Source of the DNA: Acetofilamentum sp.
GTDB taxonomy: Bacteria; Bacteroidota; Bacteroidia; Bacteroidales; JAFGXI01
DNA length: 13,513 bases
Direction: 5' to 3'
Assembly (NCBI GenBank): GCA_020720565.1
Contig: DYOK01000054.1
Location: 1 to 13,513, forward strand
Positions 1 to 7,566 of the stretch are shown here, piece by piece (the stretch's first letter is position 1; each line of letters begins with the position of its first letter). The translations under genes and the position numbers were made by a program. Under the pieces are notes generated by a model. The model ran no database searches. It was not told the DNA's origin and saw only the letters and a program-made list of their open reading frames with translations.

Positions 1-32
1 TGAATTTTGAACCTGTCAACCTTCGGTAGATA

Positions 33-52
33 AATCTATCGCCAGATAGATT
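33..52 (-). terminator. Hairpin downstream of the symporter gene, possible weak terminator
   Basis: Arms AATCTATC (33-40) and GATAGATT (45-52) form a perfect 8-bp stem with a 4-base loop, starting nine bases past the symporter stop codon. On the minus-strand transcript only a short, interrupted U stretch follows, so an intrinsic terminator is plausible but weak. The 33-40 arm can also pair with TAGAT just to the left (27-31). Confidence 0.35.
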
Positions 53-60
53 CTTAATTT

Positions 61-1344
61 TTAATTCTTAATTCTTTTGTATCCTTTTTCAATAATTGTC
101 GAAACCATTAAATCGCCTGTCAGATTGGTAACCGTTCGGAACATATCGAGTAATCGATCTGGTGCTAAAATTAATGCTATTCCTGCGGCAGGTATACCTA
201 GACTTTCGAGAACCACTATTAACATTACGATACCTGCTCCTGGTACTGCGGCAGAACCAATCGACGCTAAGGTTGTCAACAAGATGAGATTAAGTTGTTG
301 AAATATACACAAATCAATCCCTAAAACTTGAGCTATAAAAACAGCTGCTACGCCTTGATAAAGTGCGGTACCATCCATATTTATGGTTGCCCCAAGCGGC
401 AAGACAAAACTACTGACTTCTTTTCTTACATTTAGGTTTTGCTCTGCACACTCTATTGTTACGGGCAATGTGGCAGCACTCGACGATGTCGAAAAACCAA
501 CCAATTGGGCCGGTAATATTCCTTTATAAAAAGTTCGGAACGAAATATTGCCAAAAAAACGAGCTAATAAAGGGTAGACCAACAAGAGAATTGTAAACAA
601 GCCTAGTAACACTGTAAAGGTATACCACGCCAAGGCTGATAAAATATCGATCGTATTAGCAATATTTTGTCCTGCCAATTCAACAATTACCGACGACATT
701 AAACCCAAAACGCCAATGGGACTGAACTTCATAATTAAATCGATGAGTTTTAAAATAAGTTCGTTTAATTCAGAAAGTAACTTGTTGATATTTTGAGTTT
801 TAGACTCGGGCAATAAAACTAAGCCTATGCCAACAAAAATGGCAAAAAATATTATTTGAAGCATATTCTTGTTCGACGATGCCGATGCTGTTATATTATC
901 GGGAATCATTTCTACTAAGAAAGTTAAAGGCGACTGATTCGTTTCTTGAATGGACTTCGTGGTAACTTCTGATTGCTCTACCGAAAATTCTTGGGTAATA
1001 TGCCTTTTTACATCTTCCGACATTCCTTTTCCAGGTTTGATAATATTGACCAAAACCAGACCTAAAGAAATAGCGAATGCAGTTGTAAGAAAATAAATAG
1101 AAAAAGTTTTCAATCCCATTTGCGACAATTTCCTAATGTCTTTAAGATCGGCTATCCCTTTTATTAACGAAACCAAAATTAGCGGTACAGATATTAATTT
1201 TAAAAGTTTCATAAAAATATCACCAAATGGTTTGAGCCAATCCAAAATTAACTCACTAAAATTAAAGGCGATAGCTGACATTCCCAATATAACACCCGCA
1301 ATTAATGCAATGATAATCTGAAAATGTAATGGAATTTTATTCAT
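61..1344 (-). CDS. Dicarboxylate/amino acid:cation symporter (DAACS), predicted glutamate/aspartate type
   Basis: Inner-membrane secondary transporter of the GltP/GltPh family, taking up acidic amino acids with Na+ or H+. The 427 residues are full length for the family. The start MNKIPLHFQ leads straight into TM1. Visible hallmarks are the serine-rich hairpin-1 motif STSSSA (285-290), NMDGT (322-326), the hairpin-2 stretch SIGSAAVPGAG (361-371) and the TM8 signature from D396 to D411. D396, D400, R403, T404, N407 and D411 line up with GltPh D390, D394, R397, T398, N401 and D405. In this family the arginine favours acidic substrates over neutral ones, so glutamate/aspartate is more likely than alanine/serine. 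A hydrophilic loop with several charged residues spans about 104-140. The gene seems monocistronic: 249 bases separate it from the upstream gene, with a terminator-like hairpin and a repeat element between. Confidence 0.93.
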   Translation of the reverse strand: MNKIPLHFQIIIALIAGVILGMSAIAFNFSELILDWLKPFGDIFMKLLKLISVPLILVSLIKGIADLKDIRKLSQMGLKTFSIYFLTTAFAISLGLVLVNIIKPGKGMSEDVKRHITQEFSVEQSEVTTKSIQETNQSPLTFLVEMIPDNITASASSNKNMLQIIFFAIFVGIGLVLLPESKTQNINKLLSELNELILKLIDLIMKFSPIGVLGLMSSVIVELAGQNIANTIDILSALAWYTFTVLLGLFTILLLVYPLLARFFGNISFRTFYKGILPAQLVGFSTSSSAATLPVTIECAEQNLNVRKEVSSFVLPLGATINMDGTALYQGVAAVFIAQVLGIDLCIFQQLNLILLTTLASIGSAAVPGAGIVMLIVVLESLGIPAAGIALILAPDRLLDMFRTVTNLTGDLMVSTIIEKGYKRIKN

Positions 1345-1353
1345 CGAAGTAAT

Positions 1354-1460
1354 TTAAGGTCTTCGACCTATTTTTAAGTTTTGTAACTTGCATTTTATAA
1401 GGCATTTTGGTAAATAAAACACGATATTATATTATTCAAAGAAATTAAAAATGGACTTAA
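1354..1460 (-). repeat. Copy A of a TTAA-bounded, MITE-like intergenic repeat
   Basis: The reverse complement of 1354-1437 matches 9181-9264 without gaps over 84 bases, with 11 mismatches counted by eye. The end near the symporter carries the mini-hairpin GGTCGAAGACC, ten bases or so before the start codon. The far end, read inward from 1460, is TTAAGTCCATTTTTAA, which resembles the intact terminus TTAAGGTCTTCGACCTATTT with the hairpin tip deleted. No ORF is visible inside. The element fills much of the 1345-1593 gap, so any symporter promoter lies within or beyond it. The 84-bp match is certain; the outer boundary at 1460 is inference. Confidence 0.75.
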
Positions 1461-1528
1461 AATGAACTGCTATTTTTACAAAATAATACCTTTACGATCA
1501 TATTTGGAAAAATTTTAGCAACACAAAG

Positions 1529-1564
1529 AAAGAAGAAAATACCTTATCCATCGATTAGATAAGG
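1529..1564 (-). terminator. Intrinsic terminator after the degenerate SpoIIE-domain gene
   Basis: CCTTATC (1542-1548) and GATAAGG (1558-1564) make a 7-bp stem with a 9-base loop. On the minus strand the stem is followed by the T-rich stretch TATTTTCTTCTTTCTTT. It lies 30 bases past the stop codon at 1594, so it fits a terminator for that gene and separates it from the symporter. Confidence 0.55.
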
Positions 1565-1593
1565 GTAAATTCTTTATTATTTGATACAAAAAA

Positions 1594-3093
1594 TTAGATT
1601 TCTAGCCCTAAAACAGTAATGTCGTCGTTCTGGTCAGATTTACCAATCCACTGTTCGATAAACTGTTGAATACGGTCGCCTTGTAAGTCAAATGGCACTT
1701 TTGAAATTTGCGTAAGTACCTGAGATAAACGTTCTTCGCCCAAAGGAGATTGCTCTTCGTCATTATTTTGTAACTTAATGCCGTCTGTGGCCAGATAAAA
1801 TTTATCCCCTTTACGTAATTCCAAATTTAAAACCTGTCCTTTGGTTAAGCTATCGGTCTTAATGGGTTTAATAGGTAGCACATGTTCATCTCTAATAATG
1901 AATACGTCGATGCCATTGTGAATGAGCTCGCAAGAGTAATTGCTTAAATTAACACATGCAAAACCTATATCAAAAAGCCGTTCGAACATGTTCCAGGGTG
2001 CTGGCGAATTTTTCTTAATCTTTTCGGACTCTACCCAGAATTGATGATATAGGTCTTCTAAGTCATCTGATTTTCGAATGACGTTATTAAGCAATTTAAG
2101 ACCAACAATACTTAAAAGTACCGCAGCATTTTCGCTCACATTGGTATTCCCAAGAACAAAAAACACTTTTTGATCAATTTTTCGAGACCAGAAAAAATCA
2201 CTGCTTACAGTTTTTTTGGGCTTCTCGTAAATAAAGAACTCCTTAAAAAAAGAATGAATATCGTCTCGTTCGTTGTTTAATAAATTTTTAATATTATGAG
2301 TATAAAACCAGTTTAAATCTAAGGTTCTGCCTTGATTATCGATCATCTCATTTTGAGACAACAACTCCTCGGTATATTCTTCTAGCGATTTGTTTTGTTG
2401 TAATATTTCTGATTGAAATTTTTTAAGCTTTAAATTTTGATTTAATAACTCTAATCTACTCTGATCCAATTCTTTATTATTCCTGTCTAAATCGCTTTGA
2501 ATTCTTTCGTTTAATCGAACAGAATAAATAACTAGAGAATCAATTACAATCATTACAAAAACATATGCCATTTTAACAGCAAAATAATCGTACCCAACAA
2601 TTTGAGTAAAAGTGATGCTTAAATCAGATAAAGCGTAAATAAAATCAAATGAAACCAATAATACCAATAACAAAGCACTTGAAATGATTAAGTAGTATTT
2701 TTCACTTTTGCTATGAAAGATAATTTGAGCCAAAGCAGAGTATGTAATTAATAATATTGGATTGAGAATTAATAACTCAACAGTTGGAGCTCCACAAAAA
2801 ACAGGGAAGTACGAGAAAACGAACAGTGTTCCAAAAAGAAACACCATTTTAGCAATCGATTGTAAACCACTGATTAATAATACAAGCGATAAAATTGAAA
2901 TAAAAGGAATTATCAGCAATCTAAATTCATCAATTGTAAGCGGAAAGCCTGCAATCCATAAATGGTAAATGGCTAATATCCCAAAAATCAATATGCTCGC
3001 AATCCCGACAATAGCTGTTAAATAAAAGGTATAAATATACTTTTTATCGGCATTGAATTTATTATGAAATAAACTTTTAATTAGGCTTGACAT
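1594..3093 (-). CDS. Six-TM membrane protein with degenerate SpoIIE/PP2C phosphatase domain
   Basis: The 499-residue protein has about six hydrophobic segments (roughly 22-45, 57-77, 82-100, 105-126, 133-153, 170-192), a charged coiled coil (about 195-255), and a C-terminal SpoIIE-like domain from about 265. That domain aligns with the neighbouring 763-residue phosphatase: SSDFFW (297-302) for SGDFYW, ATDG (435-438) for FTDG, and DDITVLGLEI at the end. The second metal-binding motif is lost. Where the paralogue reads VGDSTGHGVPGA, this protein reads LGNTNVSENAAV (314-325), with N316 for the metal-binding aspartate and no GHG. Phosphatase activity therefore seems unlikely, and a sensory or binding (pseudophosphatase) role is inferred. 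What the membrane part senses is unknown. A perfect -7 box lies 27 bases upstream. Confidence 0.85.
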   Translation of the reverse strand: MSSLIKSLFHNKFNADKKYIYTFYLTAIVGIASILIFGILAIYHLWIAGFPLTIDEFRLLIIPFISILSLVLLISGLQSIAKMVFLFGTLFVFSYFPVFCGAPTVELLILNPILLITYSALAQIIFHSKSEKYYLIISSALLLVLLVSFDFIYALSDLSITFTQIVGYDYFAVKMAYVFVMIVIDSLVIYSVRLNERIQSDLDRNNKELDQSRLELLNQNLKLKKFQSEILQQNKSLEEYTEELLSQNEMIDNQGRTLDLNWFYTHNIKNLLNNERDDIHSFFKEFFIYEKPKKTVSSDFFWSRKIDQKVFFVLGNTNVSENAAVLLSIVGLKLLNNVIRKSDDLEDLYHQFWVESEKIKKNSPAPWNMFERLFDIGFACVNLSNYSCELIHNGIDVFIIRDEHVLPIKPIKTDSLTKGQVLNLELRKGDKFYLATDGIKLQNNDEEQSPLGEERLSQVLTQISKVPFDLQGDRIQQFIEQWIGKSDQNDDITVLGLEI

Positions 3094-3119
3094 AGTTTTT
3101 CTGAGTTAAGGCGAAAGTA

Positions 3120-3148
3120 CAAAAATATTGTTAGATAAAAAACAATAT
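3120..3148 (-). promoter_or_regulatory. Promoter -7 box with overlapping dyad upstream of the degenerate SpoIIE gene
   Basis: The minus strand reads TATTTTTG at 3127-3120, a perfect match to the Bacteroidota -7 consensus TAnnTTTG, giving a leader of roughly 20 bases before the start at 3093. No convincing -33 TTG sits at the usual spacing. An 8-bp dyad, ATATTGTT (3125-3132) and AACAATAT (3141-3148) with an 8-base spacer, overlaps the box and could be an operator. Confidence 0.45.
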
Positions 3149-3283
3149 GAGCCAAAATTCAATTTGGATATCGAAATTCGTACAGATTTATATTGCAGAT
3201 ACCACATTCCTGGGCATAAAATATTAGAAATAAATTCATAACCAACTTGTAAAAACAATATTTTTGCTATCAATCAAAATGCA

Positions 3284-4129
3284 CTAAAAAATTAAATTTG
3301 CCATTTCGAGCGATTTTGTCAAACCAATTTTTTCAATTGAGTGAGCAATATTATTTTGCTCTAAATAAGTCAAAAATTCGAAAGTATTCAGATTTTGGAC
3401 TAAGCCTTTGCCCGACATTGGACATCCTCCTTTGTCGTTTAATACCGTATCGAAGTGTCGGCAACCCGCTCGATAAGCCGAATCGACCAATTGCATCGAT
3501 TGTTGTGGTGACTGATGTAAATGTAGACCAAACTTAATGTGAGGGAAAGCAGGAATAATGTGCGAATAAATCTCGAAAAGTTGTGTGGCATTGGCTTCAC
3601 CAGTTACATCGGAAAGTGTAATATTTTTGATACCCATGCTATCGAACTGTTTAATCCAACGGTACAAAATATCATAAGTCCAAGTATCGCCGTAAGGATT
3701 CCCAAATGCCATCGAAATATATTGTAATAAAAACTTGTTTTCTTTAGTGCACAATTTTTGAAAATAATCGGTGTATCGAATTGCTTGATCGATGGACGAA
3801 TTGAGATTCTTTTTCAAAAAAGTTTCTGAAAACGAAAATGGGTAGCCTAAGTAACTTATTTGCTCATATTGTGCGGCAATGTCAGCTCCTTTGGGAGTAG
3901 CTATAATAGCTAATAATTTAGTTTTGGTTTTGTCGAGATTGAGCTTTTCGATGACTCCTGCCGTATCACTTAATTGTGGGATGGCTTTAGGCGACACAAA
4001 ACTTCCAAAGTCTAAAACATCAAATCCAAGATGTATTAAGCTGTTTAAATATTCAATCTTTTGTTGAGTAGGTATAAAATGACTCACACCTTGCATGGCG
4101 TCACGAGGACACTCGGTAATGTGGACCAT
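3284..4129 (-). CDS. Hydroxymethylglutaryl-CoA lyase-like enzyme, second of tandem pair
   Basis: HMGL-like TIM-barrel lyase (281 residues). The family enzyme cleaves HMG-CoA to acetyl-CoA and acetoacetate in leucine breakdown. Family residues are present: R9 and D10 (CPRDAMQ), the FGSFVSPKAIPQ loop (41-52), metal ligands H203 and H205 (HLH), the catalytic cysteine C236 in GGCPMSGK, and N246. The position of the human catalytic E72 appears to hold D40, as in the upstream paralogue. The two proteins align without gaps for about 260 residues at about 55% identity (counted by eye), but this one ends 17 residues sooner. Its ATG shares one base with the upstream stop (TAATG), which implies translational coupling and a common transcript. 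True substrate is unproven; another short 3-hydroxy-3-methyl acyl-CoA is possible. Confidence 0.88.
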   Translation of the reverse strand: MVHITECPRDAMQGVSHFIPTQQKIEYLNSLIHLGFDVLDFGSFVSPKAIPQLSDTAGVIEKLNLDKTKTKLLAIIATPKGADIAAQYEQISYLGYPFSFSETFLKKNLNSSIDQAIRYTDYFQKLCTKENKFLLQYISMAFGNPYGDTWTYDILYRWIKQFDSMGIKNITLSDVTGEANATQLFEIYSHIIPAFPHIKFGLHLHQSPQQSMQLVDSAYRAGCRHFDTVLNDKGGCPMSGKGLVQNLNTFEFLTYLEQNNIAHSIEKIGLTKSLEMANLIF

Positions 4130-5025
4130 TAGTCTTTCTTTTTTCGAAGGCTATGAAGCGTGTTTTTAAAATCGAAAGTAGGAAAAACAGACATGGCTTT
4201 GATAAACGCACTAAAAAAAGCATCTTTATCAATATCAGAAGGAATATTCTGATTTTCGAGATACTTAAACAGATTACTGGTCTTTAGATTCCCGACCATC
4301 TCTTTGCCCGACATAGGACACCCTCCTATTCCGTTAATGACTGTATCAAACCTACGGCACCCACCTTTATATGCTGCATCGACTTTTTCGAACCATGTAC
4401 TTTGTGTAGTATGCAAGTGGAATCCAAATTCGATTTTGGGATACCTAGGAATTAAATCGCTAAAAACAGAGTACACATTATCGGCAATGGAATCGCCTGT
4501 TGTATCAGATAATGCAATAATTTTAACACCTAATTTGCTTAATATATCGACCCATTCTTCCAAAACTTCCACACTCCATTTGTCACCATACGGATTTCCG
4601 AAAGCCATTGAAATGTAACAAACTATGGTTTTATTCGATTTTTCGCAAATATTCTGTAATCTATTGGTGGTCACAATAGCCTGATCTATAGTAGAATTGA
4701 TATTATTTCGAAGAAAAGTTGGCGAGATTGAAAATGGGTATCCTAAATAAGTAATCTTACTATGCGATGCCGCCATTTCCCCTCCGACTGTATTGGCTAC
4801 AATAGCTAATAGCTTGGTGTTAGTGTGAGTTAAATCAAGTTTTTCCAGCACTTCTGCTGTATCTTTGAGCTGAGGGATAGCCCTTGGCGAAACAAAACTT
4901 CCAAAATCAATGGTGTCATATCCCACTTTTAGCAGTGCATTGATATACTCTATTTTAGTCTCGGTAGGGATAAATTTAGTGATGCCTTGCATGGCATCTC
5001 GCGGACATTCAATTATTTTAATCAT
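4129..5025 (-). CDS. Hydroxymethylglutaryl-CoA lyase-like enzyme, first of tandem pair
   Basis: HMG-CoA lyase family protein of 298 residues, the usual bacterial length, so it is the better candidate for the standard leucine-degradation enzyme. Motifs: R9/D10 in ECPRDAMQG, D40-F-G-SFVSPRAIPQ, YISMAFGNPYGD (137-148), LSDTTGD (172-178), metal ligands H203/H205, the cysteine loop GGCPMSGK with C236, and N246. A C-terminal extension after residue 262, ending in the basic stretch RKKKD, is shorter in the downstream paralogue. It heads a two-gene operon with a -7 box only 9 bases upstream of the ATG, so the leader would be very short. The tandem pair could form mixed oligomers or handle two related substrates; nothing in the sequence decides this. 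Confidence 0.9.
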   Translation of the reverse strand: MIKIIECPRDAMQGITKFIPTETKIEYINALLKVGYDTIDFGSFVSPRAIPQLKDTAEVLEKLDLTHTNTKLLAIVANTVGGEMAASHSKITYLGYPFSISPTFLRNNINSTIDQAIVTTNRLQNICEKSNKTIVCYISMAFGNPYGDKWSVEVLEEWVDILSKLGVKIIALSDTTGDSIADNVYSVFSDLIPRYPKIEFGFHLHTTQSTWFEKVDAAYKGGCRRFDTVINGIGGCPMSGKEMVGNLKTSNLFKYLENQNIPSDIDKDAFFSAFIKAMSVFPTFDFKNTLHSLRKKKD

Positions 5026-5033
5026 AAGAAGGA

Positions 5034-5054
5034 CAAAATTAGTTGTGCTAATTT
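5034..5054 (-). promoter_or_regulatory. Promoter -7 box and dyad for the HMG-CoA lyase pair
   Basis: The minus strand reads TAATTTTG at 5041-5034, a perfect TAnnTTTG box nine bases before the ATG at 5025. A perfect 7-bp dyad, AAATTAG (5036-5042) and CTAATTT (5048-5054) with spacer TTGTG, covers the box and is a candidate repressor site. No good -33 TTG is seen at standard spacing. The region is shared with the divergent phosphatase gene. Confidence 0.45.
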
Positions 5055-5071
5055 ACATAAATTCATCAATC

Positions 5072-5104
5072 TTGCTTGAATTATTTAATTTTTTTATACT
5101 TTTA
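5072..5104 (+). promoter_or_regulatory. Candidate promoter of the TPR-SpoIIE phosphatase gene
   Basis: TACTTTTA (5097-5104) matches TAnnTTTG except at the last base. TTG triplets at 5072-5074 and 5076-5078 lie at about -33 distance (18 to 22 bases between). The leader to the ATG at 5148 would be about 35-40 bases. Confidence 0.4.
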
Positions 5105-5147
5105 TGGCTGAAAACTCATTTGACTACTATTACTAACTAAATAGACG

Positions 5148-7439
5148 ATGATCAAGCTTAAGTTTTTTTTAGCTTTCGCCTTAATGCTTTTAACTGCAGA
5201 CCTCTGGAGTAATACGTCTAATCCCGACTCGTTAATAAAAGTAATAAATGCAGCCCAAACGGACACTACATTATATCTTGCTAAGCTTGAATTAGCTAAT
5301 ACATACTTAAAATTAAATCCAGACAGCTCATTAAATATTTGCACTGACATTATTCAAAATTTATCCCCAATAATTTTCAAATCTGATAAAAAGTCACGCC
5401 AAAGGCTTGTTCAAATCCAAACCAGAACATATGCTCTCATGTTTATAGTATATCGCCGAAAAGGTAAAAACATTGAAGCTACTCAGTTATTTAAGCAATC
5501 GAAAAGTATCGTTAGTGAATGTAATAATGTAATTGAAAAAGCACATTACTACTCTAATTATGCCAATATACTGTTAGAGCTAGGTTCTATTCAAGATGCT
5601 ATTGAAATGTACGGTAATGCTCGTGAAATATTTCAAAAACTAAATGATAAAGATGGACTTGCTGGGGCCCATTATAATATTGCAAGAATGCTATTTCAGC
5701 AAAATAAATTCGAAAAATCAATCGAAGCTATAAAGCCTGCATTGGAGCTTGTAAAACAAACTCAAAATGTACAATATTCGGCATACATTTTTAATCTTTT
5801 GGCTTCAAATTATATCAAAATAGCAGACAACTACATTCAAAACAATAAAAAAGATAGCCTATACGACTTGGCAGCAAAATACATGCAGCTTTCGCTCGAT
5901 ATTAAAATTGAATTTAACGATATACCAGGGCAAATTACTACTTTAAATAATTTGAGCGATTTGTACCTTTACAAAAAAGATTTAGCAAATTCATTAAAAT
6001 ATGTGGAACGAGCCCTAGAATTAGCCATTAAAACAAACAATTCTTCACTCATCACACTTAGTTACATCCATTATGCTCAAGTATACTTAGAACTTAAGCA
6101 GTATGATAAAACTGGATATTATGCGAATTTAGCTTTCGAATATGCTTCAAAAATTCATCATGCCGATTTTAAAAAGTCTGCGGCCGAAATTCTGAGTCGT
6201 TATTATAAAGCTAAAAATCAGCACGAAAATGCTTTAAAATATTACGAAATTTTTGTTCAGTTAAATGACAGTTTAATTAGTCAAGATCATTTAAATCAGT
6301 TGGTTTCGACCGAACAAACCTTCCGGTTTAAAACCAAAAACATCGAAGATTCGATTCGTTTTGCACAACAAACTCAAGTTTACAAAATTGAAATGCTTAA
6401 AAAAGAAGCAGAAATCAATCAAAAGAAAACGACCAGAAATTGGCTATTGACCTTTATTGTATTTTTGCTGGTACTCAGTTTTACAATTTACAGAAACTTT
6501 ATTAATCAAAGAAAATCTAAACAATCTCTAAGTCTTAAAAATCAGCAAATTGAAGAACAATATGCCATTCTAGAAGAGCAGAAAACAGAGCTCCAAGACA
6601 TGAATCTAAGTCTTAAAAAAGCCTACCAAGACAAAATTGACAGCATCAAATTTGCAAAAAAAATTCAAGCCACTACATTCCCATCGGAAGAATCTATTAA
6701 GACAGCCTTACCCAATAGTTTTATTATTTATAAACCGCTCGACATTGTTAGTGGCGATTTTTATTGGGTGCGCCAAATAGGAAACGAAGTTATTATTGCA
6801 GTAGGCGACTCAACTGGCCACGGCGTTCCCGGAGCATTTATGAGTATAATGGGTATTGCCATATTGAAGGAGCTTATTAACAATCGAACCGAATTAAACG
6901 CTGCGGAAATATTAGGCGATGTCAGACTTCGAATCATTGAATCGCTCCGACAGTACAGCAACCTTAACGTCGAAGAACATTATGGTATGGATTTAGGCCT
7001 TGTAATCTACAACCGAAAAACAAAATCAATTCAATATTCTGGAGCATTCACGCCATTATATATCATCCGTAATCCTAATAATTTGAGTGATAATACCGAT
7101 ATGTTAACCTATGTAAAACCCGACAAAATGCCGATCTCGCTATATCCCAAAATGGAGCCCTATACCAACCATCAATATACTCTTTCGAAAGGTGATTCTT
7201 TTTATATGTTTACCGATGGTACAACCGACCAATTTGGAGGCCAAAGAAGTAAAAAGTTAGGCTCTAAGGTTTTTATCGACCAATTACTCGAAACCTCATT
7301 GCTTCCACTCGACCAACAAAAAAACCAATTGGAATCGTTTTTATCGAATTGGAAAATTTCGGTTAGCTCCGATACCGAACGAGGGCAAGAGCACCATCTC
7401 CAAACAGACGACATCACTATTTTAGGTGTAAGAGTTTAA
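5148..7439 (+). CDS. TPR-containing transmembrane SpoIIE/PP2C-type serine phosphatase
   Basis: Large 763-residue signalling protein. It has an N-terminal signal peptide (about 1-21), a helical TPR array (about 40-395), one TM segment (432-448), a coiled coil (455-500) and a C-terminal SpoIIE phosphatase domain (about 500-763). The TPRs would be periplasmic and the catalytic domain cytoplasmic. All metal-site motifs are present: SGDFYW (535-540, D537), VGDSTGHGVPGAFMS (552-566, D554), MDLGLVIYN (614-622), FTDGTTDQFGG (688-698, D690) and TDDITILG (753-760). Such enzymes dephosphorylate serine residues on partner proteins, often anti-sigma antagonists; no partner is encoded nearby. The start is fixed by an in-frame stop two codons upstream and by the signal peptide it creates. 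It is divergent from the HMG-CoA lyase pair. The catalytically degraded relative lies at 1594-3093. Confidence 0.93.
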   Translation: MIKLKFFLAFALMLLTADLWSNTSNPDSLIKVINAAQTDTTLYLAKLELANTYLKLNPDSSLNICTDIIQNLSPIIFKSDKKSRQRLVQIQTRTYALMFIVYRRKGKNIEATQLFKQSKSIVSECNNVIEKAHYYSNYANILLELGSIQDAIEMYGNAREIFQKLNDKDGLAGAHYNIARMLFQQNKFEKSIEAIKPALELVKQTQNVQYSAYIFNLLASNYIKIADNYIQNNKKDSLYDLAAKYMQLSLDIKIEFNDIPGQITTLNNLSDLYLYKKDLANSLKYVERALELAIKTNNSSLITLSYIHYAQVYLELKQYDKTGYYANLAFEYASKIHHADFKKSAAEILSRYYKAKNQHENALKYYEIFVQLNDSLISQDHLNQLVSTEQTFRFKTKNIEDSIRFAQQTQVYKIEMLKKEAEINQKKTTRNWLLTFIVFLLVLSFTIYRNFINQRKSKQSLSLKNQQIEEQYAILEEQKTELQDMNLSLKKAYQDKIDSIKFAKKIQATTFPSEESIKTALPNSFIIYKPLDIVSGDFYWVRQIGNEVIIAVGDSTGHGVPGAFMSIMGIAILKELINNRTELNAAEILGDVRLRIIESLRQYSNLNVEEHYGMDLGLVIYNRKTKSIQYSGAFTPLYIIRNPNNLSDNTDMLTYVKPDKMPISLYPKMEPYTNHQYTLSKGDSFYMFTDGTTDQFGGQRSKKLGSKVFIDQLLETSLLPLDQQKNQLESFLSNWKISVSSDTERGQEHHLQTDDITILGVRV

Positions 7440-7452
7440 AGATTGGAACAAT

Positions 7453-7491
7453 AATTGTGTTTTTCCCATTCTTTAGATAAAAAAAACAATT
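7453..7491 (+). terminator. AT-rich hairpin after the phosphatase gene
   Basis: AATTGTGTTTTT (7453-7464) can pair with the arm at 7480-7491 over 11 of 12 positions with one G-A mismatch and a 15-base loop, starting 14 bases after the stop codon. There is no GC-rich stem base and no clear U-tract after it, so it may be a weak terminator or mere AT-rich chance. Confidence 0.25.
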
Positions 7492-7544
7492 GCATTGGAC
7501 TGATAATGCCTCCTATTTAGTGTCAAAAAATGCCAATATTTCGA

Positions 7545-7552
7545 TAACTTTG
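7545..7552 (+). promoter_or_regulatory. Promoter -7 box of the PD40 protein gene
   Basis: TAACTTTG is a perfect match to the Bacteroidota -7 consensus, 14 bases before the ATG at 7567, so the mRNA leader would be under about 10 bases. No clear -33 TTG is present at the expected distance. The box supports a separate transcription unit from the upstream phosphatase gene. Confidence 0.6.
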
Positions 7553-7566
7553 CAAAAAAATAAGCC

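Noticed and set aside
77..301. Open frames opposite the symporter (77-301, 1136-1321) and opposite or within other large genes
   Set aside because: They lie wholly antisense to, or in another frame of, genes with clear family motifs and show no recognisable domain or own promoter.
3284..5025. Tandem lyase genes as an assembly duplication artefact
   Set aside because: The proteins are only about 55% identical and differ in C-terminal length, so they are true diverged paralogues.
5102..5350. 82-codon minus-strand frame across the start of the TPR-SpoIIE gene
   Set aside because: It overlaps the signal peptide and first helices of a well-supported gene and matches nothing I recognise.
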